In this document: positions 48,876 to 60,860 of the stretch, piece by piece
Layout of the letters: every line of letters starts with the position of its first letter
Numbering within the stretch: position 1 is the stretch's first letter
Assembly (NCBI GenBank): GCA_037013495.1
Contig: CM072810.1
Location: 85,296,449 to 85,360,448 of the forward strand
Direction of reading: 5' to 3'
DNA: 64,000 nt
Source: Hippophae tibetana
Taxonomy: Eukaryota; Streptophyta; Magnoliopsida; Rosales; Elaeagnaceae
Position numbers and translations under genes: made by a program
Notes under the pieces: model-generated
What the model saw: only the letters and a program-made list of their open reading frames with translations
The model's database searches: none
Told to the model about the DNA's origin: nothing

Positions 48876-51465
48876 CTCTCTTATTTTAGCTATATATGTA
48901 CCCTTATAATTATGCATTATAAAAATAACCGTATGAGCTCAAAATTGTTATCATTACCAAAATATATTTGTATCCAATTTGACCCATCAATTATACCAGC
49001 ATAGGATATAAGTGACATTCGTTACATTTGTCATAAGTTGACCTATCAATGGTCACATATGCCAAGACAATTGAATGATATAGATCATGATGTGAATATG
49101 TAGTATGAAAATTTCATGCAATGTGATCTTAACATACTTATTTTCAACTAGTCCAAGCTTAAATTTTAGTGAGATCAAATCATACCAAAATCAAAGCATA
49201 AATAAACCAAAACTTTATTTATGTAGAAAATGACCTCAAAATATTCATAAACTAGAATAACTGAAAATGTGTCTATTAAAGAAACACTTAAAGTTACAAA
49301 CTCCTACTAAAATTGAATATCCATAAATGATATGACACCCATACGATTAATGTGCTCATAAAACACTTTCGGTGGAAATCCCTTAAGTAAGCGGATTCAC
49401 AATTATGAAGTTTGTACCGATGTGCACTATAGAAACCTATACAACTTGAACTCTTTTCTTAACAACTAGGAACTTGATCTCTATATATAGTGCTATTGAC
49501 TTATTATCACAAAATAACTTAAGTAGTCTTTCAATAACACCTAATTTGCATAGTCTGGTGATAAAATGTTGTTGCCATATTCCTTGATCGGATGTCTCAT
49601 AACATGCTATGAATTTTTCCACTAATGTAGAAGAGGCTACAATAAAAGAGTATTTAGCATTCTTCTAGGAGATAGCACCTCAAATAACAGGCAAACATAG
49701 CCCGATGTAGATTTCATACTATCTTGGCATCCAACAAAATCAGAGTGAGTATACCCAATGATCCTAAGCTTATTTGACTTTTGATATGTAAGCATTTAGT
49801 ATTTTGTTTTCTGTAAGTACTGCAAGACTAGTTTGGATGCCTTTCAATGGTTTATTCCTTGATTACTTAAATATTTTCCCAAAATTCTAACAATATATGC
49901 AATATCTGAATGCGTACATACCTAAGCATATATCATACATTTTACTGGTGAGCATAAGAAATCTTTTGCATTTTATTTTTCTCAAAATCATTCTTAGAGC
50001 ACTGATTAAGACTAAATTTGTCTCCCTTAGCAACATGTGTATCACTTGGTTTATAATTTTGCATTACATATCTCTTGAGAATATTTTTGATATAGTTCTT
50101 TTGTGATAATCCTAGAATGCTCTAAGAGCAATCCTGAAATATCTCTATGCCTAATACAAAAAAGGAATCACCAAGATCTTTCATCTCAAAATTCTTAGCT
50201 AAAAATCTTTTAGTTTCATGTAATAATCCTATATCATTTATGGCAAGCAAAATGTGATTGACATATCAAACCAAAAATATATACTTGCTCCCACGGAACT
50301 TATGGTATATGCGATCATTGATCAAATTCGTCTCAAAATTGAATGATATGTTCACTTGATGAAACTTGAAATATCATTATTGAGATGCTTATTTTAGCCC
50401 ACAGAGGAATTTCTTCGAAAAATATATTCTTTAAGTCTCCCAATACAAATTTTTCTGGCTGCATCATATAGATCGTCTCATCAATGTCACTATTGAGAAA
50501 CATCGTCTTTACATCCATCTAATGTAACTCAAGATCGAAATGAATTACCAATGTCAATATAATCTTGAAAAATTATTTTAAGAAATTGGAAAGAAAGTCT
50601 CTTTATAGTTAATGCCTTCTTTCTAAGTAAAGCCATGCACGACAAGACGAGCACTATACCTCTCCACATCACCTTTCAAATCCATCTCGATCATAATATA
50701 AATAGGACAATATCCCATATGTCATTGTACTTCATGGACTTATATCCTCATTCATGACATCAATCCACTTCTGAGACTTAGACTTTCCATGGCTTGATGA
50801 AAGTTGATTGGATCTTCTTTCATTACTCCAATATCAACTTCATATTCTTAAAGAAATACAATGTAGTCATATGCACTGCACTTCTCATTTCTCTAGTGGA
50901 TCTTTTCAATGACATGAGTTCTTAAGATTATAGAGTTTGCTCTTCTGAAACAATTTCTTAAATGAAGATTCTCCAAGATTGTCTTGATATGTTTTTCTTT
51001 GATCAAAGTCACAAATAAGATTCTAAATAATGTCAATAGCACCTATAGAAATATCAACATATTTCTCTTCAAAGATAAAGTCCCTAATTATATCTCTCCC
51101 TATAAACCCGACATCCTCAAAGAATCGGATATAATTTGAATTAAAAATCTATTTAGATGTGGAATCATAAAACTTGCACCCCTAGGTCTTTCAGAATATC
51201 CAATAAAGTAATAACTCACCGTTCTTGAGTCTAATTTCTTTTCATTAGGAGTATAAATCTTTACCTCAACTGGATATCCCTAGATGTACAAATGCTTTAA
51301 ACTAAACTTCTTGCCCATCTAATATTCATAAGCGGTTTTGGTTGTCGCTTTAGTTGGAACCCTATTAAGGATATATGTTATAGTCTTAAACACTTCTCCC
51401 CAGAGTGATTCTAGTAAAGTAGAATAAAAAATCATATTTCTCATCATATCCTTAAGCATCAATTG
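48876..51465 (-). pseudogene. Copia integrase end, RT and RNase H fragments
   Basis: From right to left: integrase end with LWGEVFKTITYILNRVP and YWMGKKFSLKHLYIQGYPVE near 51290-51400; linker; RT with MDVKTMFLNSDIDETIYMM at 50460-50518 and FEMKDLGDSFFVLGIEIF near 50140-50190; RNase H with EKFIACYETSDQGIWQQHF at 49560-49622. The YVDD region near 50240-50270 is badly eroded. Multiple frames are needed throughout. Confidence 0.85.
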
Positions 51466-52562
51466 AAATCATAGGAAAAAAAATTGGAAATAAAATTGAT
51501 AAGTTTTTATTTTTCTTTTGTGCATCAATGCAAATTTTATATTTTCTTACTCTAATCATATTAACATATATCAATGCAAATTTTATATTTTCTTATTCTA
51601 ATCATATTAACATAGCCAAAAATTAATCAATGTTTCCATTTTAGTTGAATGTATATAAACTCTACCTCTATTAACATATTAGACATTTTCATATGTTTTA
51701 CAAATTTTTTTTGAAGAAAATGTTGTTAATATTTTAGAGGATATCGATGTTTTGGATGTCTTGATATCGATACACAATGTTTAATTAATTTGGGAATTTT
51801 TTTTTGTGAAACTTTTGAAGTTGTCACATTAATGATGTTAATAAAATGTTAAATATAAGAAAATGCCGATAAAAAATCTGTTTTCGGAAAAATATTTACG
51901 CATATTAGTCTTTATTCAAATTTATCATCATATTTTTTAAAATTATCTCTTTGTCTAAACAATATTTCATATATAATATACATTATTTCATATAATATAT
52001 ATTACTTTTTATAATAAATATCTTTTAACATGATAAATTTTCACGGTTAAATATATATTGACTATATGCTTAAATAATTTGTTGTTTTATGAATTTAGTA
52101 ATTTACATTTATATTATTCTTTTTATTATAAAAGTTTATATCTTTCATTTAATGTAATTAATTATTTTAGATTGTATCTTTTTCATCTTCTTTTTAAATC
52201 TATAATTCAAGACCGCATGGTCTAACTCTCATTTGCAACGCAGTACTACATACTAATAGACTAATAACATTGTGTGCATTGTAGATAGACTTATTAATTA
52301 AATATATATTATAAAATGTCTTTATATCAGCTTAACAATAATAAATGTATCATTTAATAATATATCATATTTAAAACAATAACTATTTATTATATCAATT
52401 GTTATATAATAATAACTTGATGTTAATCTATATTTTTATGACAAATGTAAGTATTTAAACAATTTTAATATTAAATATCATTTAATTAGATATTTTTAAA
52501 TATTATTGGATATTATTTTCATTTTAATAAATTTTAAATATTTTATTTAAAAAAAAATCATA
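51466..52562. other. AT-rich intergenic sequence
   Basis: No gene or element recognised apart from a 46-bp tandem duplication. Confidence 0.6.
51524..51615. repeat. Tandem duplication, two 46-bp units
   Basis: ATCAATGCAAATTTTATA starts both units at 51524 and 51570; the units differ at only one or two bases, so this duplication is recent compared with the others. Confidence 0.92.
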
Positions 52563-52817
52563 AGATTTTGAGCCCAAAAATATACATCCCAATAGCTATA
52601 ATTAAATGCAAAAAAATAAAGCCTCTCAATATTTCTGCATAACACCTAAAGTCCTTTTTGGTTTCTTCATCGTCCAACTACCCAAAATTTACCAGTGTAA
52701 TAATATATATGGTAAATAATACTTCAACCTTATTTATTATTGGTCACATGCGAGGATGTAACTCTTAAATACATCATACTCACCGACGCATGAAACATAA
52801 ATAGCTAGCAACTAACA
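52563..52817 (-). repeat. 3' LTR copy of the 52.6-55.2 kb copia remnant
   Basis: Shares GCATGAAACATAAATAGCTAGC and ATTTTGAGCCC blocks (both with small changes) with 54779-55228, in the same order. It lacks about 180 bp found in the middle of the right copy. Confidence 0.65.
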
Positions 52818-52823
52818 TGGTAT

Positions 52824-53421
52824 GGTACTTTATTACAACCAATATTTTTATTTTAATACTAATTGTTGTACAAATTTTTTTTGAAGTTATTTTAAAATTA
52901 TTCAAATTATCTAAAAAATATCCATTTGAAGAAAAAAAGTAGGTACACAAAAGATTCAAAGGATATTTTAATCATTTAATTTAATTTAATTTTTTTCTTT
53001 CTCTCCTTTTCTTCTTTCTTTTTTCTCCTTTGTTCTCTCTCATTAGGTTTAATATTTAGTTTAAGGCTTTAAGATTTGGTATTTAAGGTTTATGATTTAG
53101 TGTTTAATATTTAAAATTTTTTTTAGAGAAAAAGTTTAGAGTTTAAGATTTGAGATGTATAATTTAATAGAAAAATAAATGAGAGAAAATTTTATGCAAA
53201 TTAATAGTGGTGTAAGAAAGAAAAAAAAGAGAAAAACAAGAGGAGAAAGAAAAGGAGAAAGAGATGAAAGAAATAAATAAAATCACTAAATTATCCTTCT
53301 TTTTTGTGTACATAAAAATTATTTTTAACCAAATGGATACCTTAGTGAGAATATAGGTACTTTTAAGGTATCATTATAGAATTTAGACAATAACGAGTAT
53401 CAAAATAATAATATGGGTACC
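52824..53421. mobile_element. Fold-back or MITE-like element with long inverted arms
   Basis: The left arm starts GGTACTTTATTACAACC and the right arm, inverted, starts GGTACCCATATTATTATTT. The arms stay roughly complementary for about 200 bp each: matching blocks include ATATCCATTTGAAG against GTATCCATTTGGTT, GTACACAAAA against GTACACAAAA, and TCTCCTTTTCTTC in both. The centre has degenerate TTAAGATTT/TTTAGTGTTT words. No target-site duplication is clear, so boundaries and class are uncertain. Confidence 0.55.
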
Positions 53422-53459
53422 AAAAAGCCCAAACGCTTCATTTTTTTAATTTGACTTTT

Positions 53460-54480
53460 GAGCAATTAATTCTAACAATCTCTATCTTGGCTCAAAAGCT
53501 ATAATCATTAAACGCCAATTTATAGCATATGCAAACATGCCCTTGTTGCACCCCATTTATTATACTAGAAAATGTAACATCTTCATTGAATTTTACTATT
53601 TTCTCTGCCACATATCACCAACATTTTTGTAAAACTTCAAATTTAACTTTCCACCAATATTTATCTTACTAATAAGGGTGACTACAACCTAACCTCAAAC
53701 AGTATCCTCAATCAATTTATACAAGTTTTTTTCTTTTTTTCTTTCTTTCATAATAACTAAGGAATCTTTATCAACTTTCTTAAAACCTTTCATTCCATAA
53801 AAACCTTAACCTAAGATATTAAATCTACTCAGTGAAACCAAATTCATCCTTAAGCAGGGTACATGTCTCACATCACCTGGTGTCCGGATAACTTTATCAA
53901 ACATCTTCATCTTAATAGTACCCATACCAATGATCTTGTTCCTTGAACCATTAGTGATCACAACATCACCAGCATTACAAGGCTTGTATATATCAAAAAA
54001 CTCATTGTTTATACACATGTGAAATGAGTAAGTAGAATCTAAAATCCAGTAATCTTGAGAATGATCGTTAATTGTCACATAAATTATATCATTCTTAATA
54101 TTACAATTTCCAGTCACCTTAGCCTCTTTAGCACCTTGTGTTTTTTCTCATCAACGTCTCTTATGGCTTTCAATCTTTCCTTGCAATACTTGTTGATGTG
54201 CTTATTCTTGTAATAGTAGAAGCATTTCATATCATAACTTTGATGAAGATTGACCAATTTTCATCTCTACTTGGATATCTTTTCCTAGATTTCCTTCTTT
54301 CAGTACTTATGCTTGCTCTTCAATCACCTTTCATAGCAAGATAATCTTCATATACAAAACTAGAAAATTCCTTCTTATTTCTAGTTTTCAAGATTCGTTA
54401 TCAAATCATCCACTGTCAATATAGTTTCATCCCTAAATAGTGAGGACACTAATAAATCATATGACTCAGGCAATGAAAAA
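53460..54480 (-). pseudogene. Copia gag end, protease and GAG-pre-integrase fragment
   Basis: The best frame, 53806-54117, has DYWILDSTYSFHMCINNEFF and MGTIKMKMFDKVIRTPGDVR, matching copia protease with DST where DSG or DSA is usual. To its left, GAG-pre-integrase-like KGFKKVDKDSLVIMKE and NLYKLIEDTV can be read. To its right, a degraded knuckle CFYYYKNKHINKYC (two Cys partly lost) and gag-like LPESYDLLVSSLF. The order is correct for a minus-strand copia. Confidence 0.82.
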
Positions 54481-54778
54481 AACCTATAGCAATTCAAAAA
54501 CACATTGTTTGAACATATTTGCACATCCTTTATTGTGGTTCGATAATTTGCCTAATCCACACCCAAAGTCCTTAAATTTTACTAATATTAAATCTTGAAT
54601 ATAAGTCTTAACGTAGTACCCAATATACCATATCATAAGAATAATATTGTAAACTCGAAATAACACTCAAACCCAAAGCCTTATTACACCCAAAATCTTT
54701 CATACACAAAAGACACAAAACCAAGAAAACTCAAAAATTAACAAGAACATTATTTGTTTTACGTCATCATAACAAAAT

Positions 54779-55228
54779 AGATTTTGAGCCCTAAAATATG
54801 TAGTCCTAATAACTCTAATTTACTACATGTTGAAAAAAAAACTCAGTCTTTCAATATACTTAAATAGTTCATTTTTTCTTCATCTTCTTGCTGCCCAAAA
54901 TGTACAAGAGTATGCTGATCACATCTCATAGGACTATAAAGTGTGCAGTTCAAATATCAAGACCATGTACTTCTATATGGAATGAGTAAACAACAACTCC
55001 TTTACTATCATATAATCGATAATCTCTTATAATTATCGACGATCTAGGAGGTGTGGTGTGTTATCCCCATATGATAGGTTTTATTTAAGACAAAAAAACA
55101 TGTAGATGAGTATTAATATGGTAATTAATACTTCAACCTTATATATTAAATAATCATATGTGATGATGTGACTCTTGAGATACATCATGCTCACCAATGC
55201 ATGAAACATAAATGGCTAGCTTCTAACA
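54779..55228 (-). repeat. 5' LTR copy of the 52.6-55.2 kb copia remnant
   Basis: About 450 bp, starting TGTTAGAAGCTAGCC on the minus strand. No recognisable primer site follows it, so the inner end is taken from the loss of similarity to the left copy. Confidence 0.6.
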
Positions 55229-56357
55229 TCACCACATTGTAATTAATAGTCAAAAACATATGCTTGAAATTCATTCTCAATTTTTTTTAAAAACATTTGT
55301 GCTTTTGAGACATGAATCCTAACAAACTTTTAGGTTTTACAATCAAGTTCCAATACTCAAGTTCTTCTTAATGTGCAGTCGAGATGAGACTTGAGTTTAC
55401 ATATTTTGGAGCCAACGAAGTTCCAAATTATGTGATATTTAGTTGGAAAAACACTCTTAAAGTTTAATAAATTTAACCCAATATATAGACATTTTAGTTT
55501 TTTTATCTTACATTTGGTTAATTTGATGATCTCATTAATTATATATCTAGCAAAAGATGCATAAATCCATTTTTCTTTTTACTGAAACTTTTAAAAGAAT
55601 AAGAAAAAATAACACATGCCACGCACATGACTAGTTTCATTGTTGAGAGTTTCAAGAATTTTTTCAGTTTGGCATTGACAATTGAACCACAAATAATATG
55701 AATTGTGAAATTTTTAATTACAGATCCAATTAATTAGAGGGAATGAATAGATAATTAATAGAAATATATTATATTAAAATTTCACTCACGGTTAAATATG
55801 TAATTAAGTATAGATAAAATAATGAGAAATTTGAAATTGACAAACGAGAATTTAGGAGGAAATAACCTAAGAATAACATTACTGAACTACCTAACTATCC
55901 ATTATGAAAATAAGATCCAATTATAAGGCCAAGACTTAAATTACCATCCAAGATAATGCCCCAAGCAATCTGCTTACAAGTCACTGCTTTCCTTTATAGT
56001 TTCCACAAGAAAGGTGTTCAAATCTGGACCAACGTTTTAATAACTTGAGTCACACCAGCAATCAAACTCATTGAACTAGTACCTAAAAAGTTAGCACAAC
56101 AATACAAGAATAAAGTGTCTTAGAGCAGATTTAACAAAGAAGAACCCTAACTAGAAGATTTAAGAATATATCAGTTAACATTAATCAATTATCAACCATA
56201 GAACAAGCAGACTAAGCACATTTTCAATAAAGATAACTTCTTTAAAGATAAATAATCAAACTAAATAAGTATGATATTACACAAGTAATTATTTGGTCCA
56301 ATAATACAAGAAAAAAAATAAAGAAAAAACCATATGAACATTTAATCAAAAATATCA
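55229..56357. other. Intergenic sequence, no supported gene
   Basis: AT-rich. A minus-strand stretch near 55940-56060 reads exon-like (AVTCKQIAWGIILDG) but has stops on both sides and no family match I can make. Confidence 0.5.
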
Positions 56358-56362
56358 TAAAC

Positions 56363-57034
56363 TGTTGGAATAAATATGTGAAAAACTATGTAAGAACAAT
56401 ATTACCGATAACCTGAAATAAACTGCTTGGGTTGAGTCGCGGACTAGGTCGCTCTCTTTAAGACGTTTCGTTGCTCTACCTAAACTTGTGCAAGCAAACA
56501 CAACCTCGTCGTCTCCAGAATAAAACAACCCAGAATATTTTTTCTGACTCGGATCTTCACTGCACTGATGAAGTCCGGAATACTATATCTCTTAAATATT
56601 TATGTTGCTCGAAAATATGAAAAAACAATTCTAAATATTCTTTTCTTTGATTTTTCTATGAAAAAACGTAGAATTATTTTTGAGTTGTTAAGTTGTATTC
56701 TAAACTGAGGACTATTGCCCCTATTAATAGCTGAAAAAATATATGTAACGGTCATATAATTATGAAAATAACGGTAAAAAATAACAGACACATAATTATG
56801 AAAATAACGGTAATAAAAGTAACAGTCTCATAATTATGAAAATAAGAGTCACAAAAGTAACAATTACATAATTATGAAAATAAAGATCATAAAAGTAATG
56901 ACCACATAATTATGAAAATAAGAGTCATAAAAATAACAGTCATATAATTATGAAAATAAAAGTTACATAATTTATGAAATAACGGTCATAAAATAATAAA
57001 AAATATTTTTTTTTATTTAAATTCATTTTCAACA
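56363..57034 (-). repeat. 3' LTR of the 56.4-63.8 kb copia element
   Basis: Minus-strand start TGTTGAAAATGAATTT and end ATTTATTCCAACA. Its U3 has about seven degenerate units of 35-40 bp built on ATAATTATGAAAATAACGG. The TATA-like site at 56722-56729 has decayed to TATTAATA. Confidence 0.93.
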
Positions 57035-57046
57035 ATCCCCCACTTT
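57035..57046 (-). other. Polypurine tract of the 56.4-63.8 kb copia element
   Basis: AAAGTGGGGGAT on the minus strand directly precedes the 3' LTR. Confidence 0.85.
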
Positions 57047-57690
57047 AATTTTAAATAAAAATAGTTTCATTGAGCAACCGATCAATTAAAAGTATAAGAT
57101 TGCGCATAAGCAAATAGTATCTATCGACTTGAACCTTTGCATAGTGTTGATGCTTTAGAATATACTAGAGTAACTCATAGTTTTGAACTCTATCTCTAAC
57201 AAAATTACACACACAACCTTTCCAAGGTGTAGTTCGAAAAGCTTATGCTTTACGGCCATGCACGTGTATCCCAGTATAGTGAATGCTCTAGTAAATTTTG
57301 CCCAAAATTTTCATAAAAAGCGACTACATTTTCATTCACATAGGTGAGTCTATTAAGGGTACTCCTATAGCTACGTACTCCACTCCACATAAAGTATAAA
57401 ACTCATTAAGAGTTTAATAATTAACTCATCAATTCTATCGCTTCAGGATTTCATGCTTCTAACAATATAGAATGGGACTTCATAATAGCATGATTCATCT
57501 CATATCACTTCATGACTTGTTATTACCCTTTGAAATTTTTTCTTGGGATCTCCAATCTATAAGTTGGGTTACCATCATGAGTAACTCTTCATTCTAAGGG
57601 CATTAATCTCATTCCTTTTGAGGTTTTGAAAACGTTCTCTCTCGGTAATCCTTTCGTCCAAGGATTTTCCAAATTTTCATCAGTACATAT
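57047..57690 (-). pseudogene. Copia RNase H C-terminus and 3' untranslated region
   Basis: The minus strand at 57590-57690 reads CTDENLENPWTKGLPRENVF, the usual end of the RNase H domain in this copia group, and then a stop near 57590. The following 550 bp to the purine tract are untranslated and contain no other motif. The preceding RNase H codons lie beyond the solo LTR. Confidence 0.85.
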
Positions 57691-58148
57691 TGATAACTGT
57701 ATTTTATATAGTTATTTTCATCTATTTTATAAATTATAATTGCTATGTTCTTCATATTTTTAGTTAATTTTAGTTTAATAAATTAGTATTTACTGTTTTT
57801 TATATTTTAAGAAGATTAAATAATTTGTATCAAAAACTTAATTAATTGCAAATTTATGTCCAAAAATATAATTTCAAATAATAGAGTTCTTAATTGCAAT
57901 TTATAAAAGTCAAAAATATAATTTAAATTAAAATCGGGCTTAATTTTAATTATTAAAAATTTAAAAATTTAATTTAAATTAGAAAAGGGCTTAACTGTAA
58001 TTAAAGAAAATTTAAAATGTAATTTGAATTAAATTTATGGGTCAAAATGCAATTAATTAAAGTTTATTTTTCGTGTAGGAGGGAAGAAGTCCACGCACAG
58101 TATCACACGCGCGCAGCGTGGACCGTCCGATCAGCGAAGAAACGGCTA

Positions 58149-58162
58149 AGATGCATGCATCT
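58149..58162. promoter_or_regulatory. 14-bp perfect palindrome with RY motif in the solo LTR
   Basis: AGATGCATGCATCT contains CATGCA in both orientations, the core of the RY element bound by B3 factors in seeds. It lies 440 bp before the TATA box. Binding is an inference. Confidence 0.45.
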
Positions 58163-58370
58163 CTATCACACCTCACCAACTCGTGTGGGTGCAGGTATCT
58201 GTCTTTCACGCCGCTCGGTGCCCGAGTGGGGCCCACCTGCCGCGCAGGCTGGCGTGCAGGTGGAACCCATGTGTCTGACGCGTCCAACCGCTGTCCCCCA
58301 CGTTTCGCGCACCCTAATCCCGTGCGACAATCTATCGTGCGCCCGTTCCATGCAACAAATAAGGTGATTC

Positions 58371-58512
58371 CACGTGTCCCACTATTTTTTCAGCGAATCA
58401 GACGCTGACACGTGGCAGCGTGAATTTAAAAAATGAGGAGTGACGCGTATGTTCCCCAGTTTGCGTTTTCGATCCAGTTTTTCGTTTTCGATACATTTTG
58501 TCCCCCCACGTG
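58371..58512 (+). promoter_or_regulatory. Three G-box/ABRE sites upstream of the solo-LTR TATA
   Basis: CACGTG occurs at 58371, 58409 and 58507; the middle one sits in ACACGTGGC, the full ABRE consensus recognised by ABF/AREB bZIP factors. They lie 90-230 bp before the TATA box. Confidence 0.55.
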
Positions 58513-58602
58513 CATTAATTAATTAATTTCTTCACACCTATCTGTCCCCCGCGTTTATTAAAAAAAATATTTTTAAATGTATTTTTTTTATAAATTTGAT
58601 GT

Positions 58603-58610
58603 TATAAATA
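58603..58610 (+). promoter_or_regulatory. TATA box of the solo LTR
   Basis: TATAAATA followed by GGGGATAG, with a G-rich start region downstream. Confidence 0.65.
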
Positions 58611-58684
58611 GGGGATAGTAGGAGAGAGTTAAAAAGTTTGGGAGTGTTTAGTTTTTGAGATTTTGTTCGGTTTTGGACTGGAGA

Positions 58685-58728
58685 ACACGCAGAAGCCATT
58701 TTTTTGGCTTCTGTTGTGTTCTGCGTGT
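58685..58728 (+). other. Stem-loop in the probable transcript leader of the solo LTR
   Basis: ACACGCAGAAGCCA pairs with TGGCTTCT and, after an 8-base bulge, CTGCGTGT. The inner loop is six T. It begins about 75 bp after the TATA box, so it would lie in the R/U5 transcript. Confidence 0.55.
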
Positions 58729-59496
58729 GACAAATATTTGTGCTAAGAGATGTTTTAATTTTCTGTTTTCTTCATCTCATTTTTCTGTATCTACTGTAAT
58801 TTTTATTTTAAATTTATGAAGTAATTTAATTTTTCTAGGGTTGTATTTGATCTAAATTTATGAAGCTTTTATTTTAATTATTTTTGAACGATTTATAAGA
58901 CGTTTGAGTTGTTTATTCTATTATGTGCTTAATGCTTTTGATTATTTACGAATTTTATCAAATGATCCGTGACACTTAAATTAACTTTGAAGAGGCATTT
59001 TTGTGTATATTTCTCATAGATAGAATGACATGTATGATGAAGGATAGGAATATATCCTAATTGTATGTGTGGCCATTTGAGAACTTAGAACGTAATGAAT
59101 CTCGGTGAATTTAATTCTCATGGGAATATAGTGAATTAATTTATCGAGGTGTGTTTATACGGAGCTCGGAAGAGATGTATGGATAAAATTAGAAGTTTTT
59201 GGTTGACAAATTAAATGTACTAAAAAATATAAATCAAAAGAAAATAACATGATTTAAGTTGATTAATTTGGTGAAAAATTGCAATCCTAGATTTCTTTTA
59301 TTTTTTTATTACAATCTTTTCTTAAATTTCTTACAATCAACGATCGTTTTGAATAAAATCAGAGAGAGATAATTTTAGTACTCAACAAACTATAGTAACA
59401 AATCTCCGTGGGAACGATAACTTACTTATCAAATATTATTACTTGTGACCGTGTATGCTTGCACGTTTTATGTTCTCCAAAAGACACAACACATAT

Positions 59497-59985
59497 ATGA
59501 TCCATTCTTACAGCTCCTATAGAGAGAAATTCTCTAATAGTATTGTGTATCGATTGTCTCTTGTTGTTGTAATAACGGTTCTAAATCTTTGCAATAGCCA
59601 CGGTACTATCGCAGTGGATCAGGACAACTAGTATCGATCTTTCCCATAAATGGATCTCAACTAACAAACTTCTTAACAAGCTTGCTTCTTCACTAGCAGT
59701 AGCTAGTGCTATCATTTCAAACTCCATCGTAGATTAAGCCAATATTGTCTATTACTTAGACTTCCAAGAAACAGCTCCACCCACAATGCTAAATATATAG
59801 CTGCTAGTTGCTTTGGAGTCTCCTGATAGAGTGTTCCAATCATCATCATTGTATCCATCTAGAACAACTGGAAACTTCTTTTTATATAATCCAAGGTTCA
59901 TAGTTCTCTTAAGGTATCATATGACCCTTTCAATTGCATTTCAATGCTCTATACTAGGTCTTCTGATAAATCTACATAGTAGTCC
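59497..59985 (-). pseudogene. Copia RNase H, main part
   Basis: The minus strand reads HWNAIERVIRYLKRTMNLGL, then VVLDGYNDDDWNTLSGDSKA and IFSIVGGAVSWKSK, the RNase H core with catalytic Asp positions, and HNTIREFLSIGAVRMDH just before the solo LTR. A stop follows SWKSK and at least one more lies beyond. It continues at 57690 on the far side of the solo LTR. Confidence 0.87.
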
Positions 59986-60860
59986 AACAACATAAGCTAT
60001 GTTTGGTCTAGTGTAATCAGTAGCATAACGGAAGCTACCAATGATGCTCGCATACTCAGTTTATCTAACACTATCCCCGATGTTCTTGAACAAGTTTACA
60101 TTAGGATCATAAGGACTACATGTAGTTTACAGTTAAACTAATTATATTTTTTTAAGATCTTCTCAATGTGATGAGATTTGATCTAGAGAAATTCTCTTTT
60201 CAGACCTAGTAATCTTTATACCAAGGATTACACTCGCTTCTTCGAGGTCTTTCATATCAAAGTTAGCACATAACAAAATTTTCACATTAACATGAATATT
60301 TGACACAAAAATAATCATGTCATCCACATATAAACATATAATAGTATAAATGTCATTTTCTGATTTATAATAAATGCATTTGTCACTTTCATTCATTTTG
60401 AATTCATGTGGGATAACTATGTTATCAAATTTTTCAAGACTTGCTTAGGTGCTTGTTTTAGACGATATAGATATTTATATAGTTTACAAACTTTATTTTC
60501 TTGACCTAGGATAACAAAGCCCTCAAGTTAGTCCGTATAAATCTCTTCTTCTAAGTCACCATTTAAGAAAGCATTTTTGACATCCATTTGGTGCACTACT
60601 AAATCATGGATAGCAGCAAGAGAGAAAAGTACACGTATGGAATTTATTTGTGTGATTGGTGAAAAGGTATCAAAGATGACTACCAGATGAGCTTTGTACT
60701 TTTCAATAGTACCATCGAGTTTTAATTTCTTCTTTAGTATCCATTTACATCCTATGGTTTTGCAACCAGGAGCTAAGTCGACTAAATTCCAAGTTTTATT
60801 ATACTCATGAGAATCTATTTCATCATTTATGGCTTATTTCCATAAGTTGGCATCTAAAGA
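59986..60860 (-). pseudogene. Copia reverse transcriptase
   Basis: A 77-codon frame at 60163-60396 carries TIICLYVDDMIIFVSN (YVDD intact) and FDMKDLEEASVILGIKI. Upstream in other frames are the DVKNAFLNGDL-like and KWIL-K-like RT segments at about 60540-60760 in eroded form. The catalytic Asp pair is kept but frameshifts separate the palm and fingers. Confidence 0.88.

Larger units (their letters stand above)
48401..51465 (-). mobile_element. Ty1/copia remnant (Tnt1-like), 5' truncated
   Basis: The minus-strand order is partial integrase (51200-51465), RT, RNase H, purine tract, complete 3' LTR. Motifs: LWGEVFKTITYILNRVPTK in integrase, MDVKTMFLNSDIDETIYMMQ in RT, ACYETSDQGIWQQHFI and LKLFCDNKSIALY in RNase H. 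Gag, protease, integrase core and 5' LTR are missing; copia similarity ends abruptly near 51465. Several stops and frameshifts. Confidence 0.88.
52563..55228 (-). mobile_element. Ty1/copia remnant with pol replaced by a fold-back sequence
   Basis: Diverged LTR-like copies lie at 52563-52817 and 54779-55228. Between them, read from right to left on the minus strand, are gag end, zinc knuckle, protease and GAG-pre-integrase. Integrase core, RT and RNase H are absent, and a 600-bp inverted-repeat sequence occupies the space next to the 3' LTR. No target-site duplication is clear. Inactive. Confidence 0.7.
57691..59491 (+). mobile_element. Solo LTR of a gypsy-type retrotransposon (1801 bp)
   Basis: Begins TGATAACTG and ends GACACAACA, flanked by CATAT at 57686-57690 and 59492-59496. 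It lies inside the copia RNase H reading frame, which is continuous across the target site. A TATA box at 58603, a GC-rich upstream block (58080-58530) and a CTCCGTGGGAACGATA-like tail near 59404 give plus orientation and suggest a Ty3/gypsy LTR. There is no second LTR or interior, so recombination between LTRs probably removed them. Open frames at 58047-58408 are products of its GC-rich promoter block. Confidence 0.88.

Noticed and set aside
53040..53160. Telomere-like TTTAGGG words
   Set aside because: Only degenerate TTTAGTG/TTAAGG variants within a fold-back sequence; no true telomeric array.
58047..58408. Four overlapping open frames on both strands
   Set aside because: They arise because the GC-rich promoter block of the solo LTR has few stops; frames are open on both strands at once and lie upstream of the TATA box.
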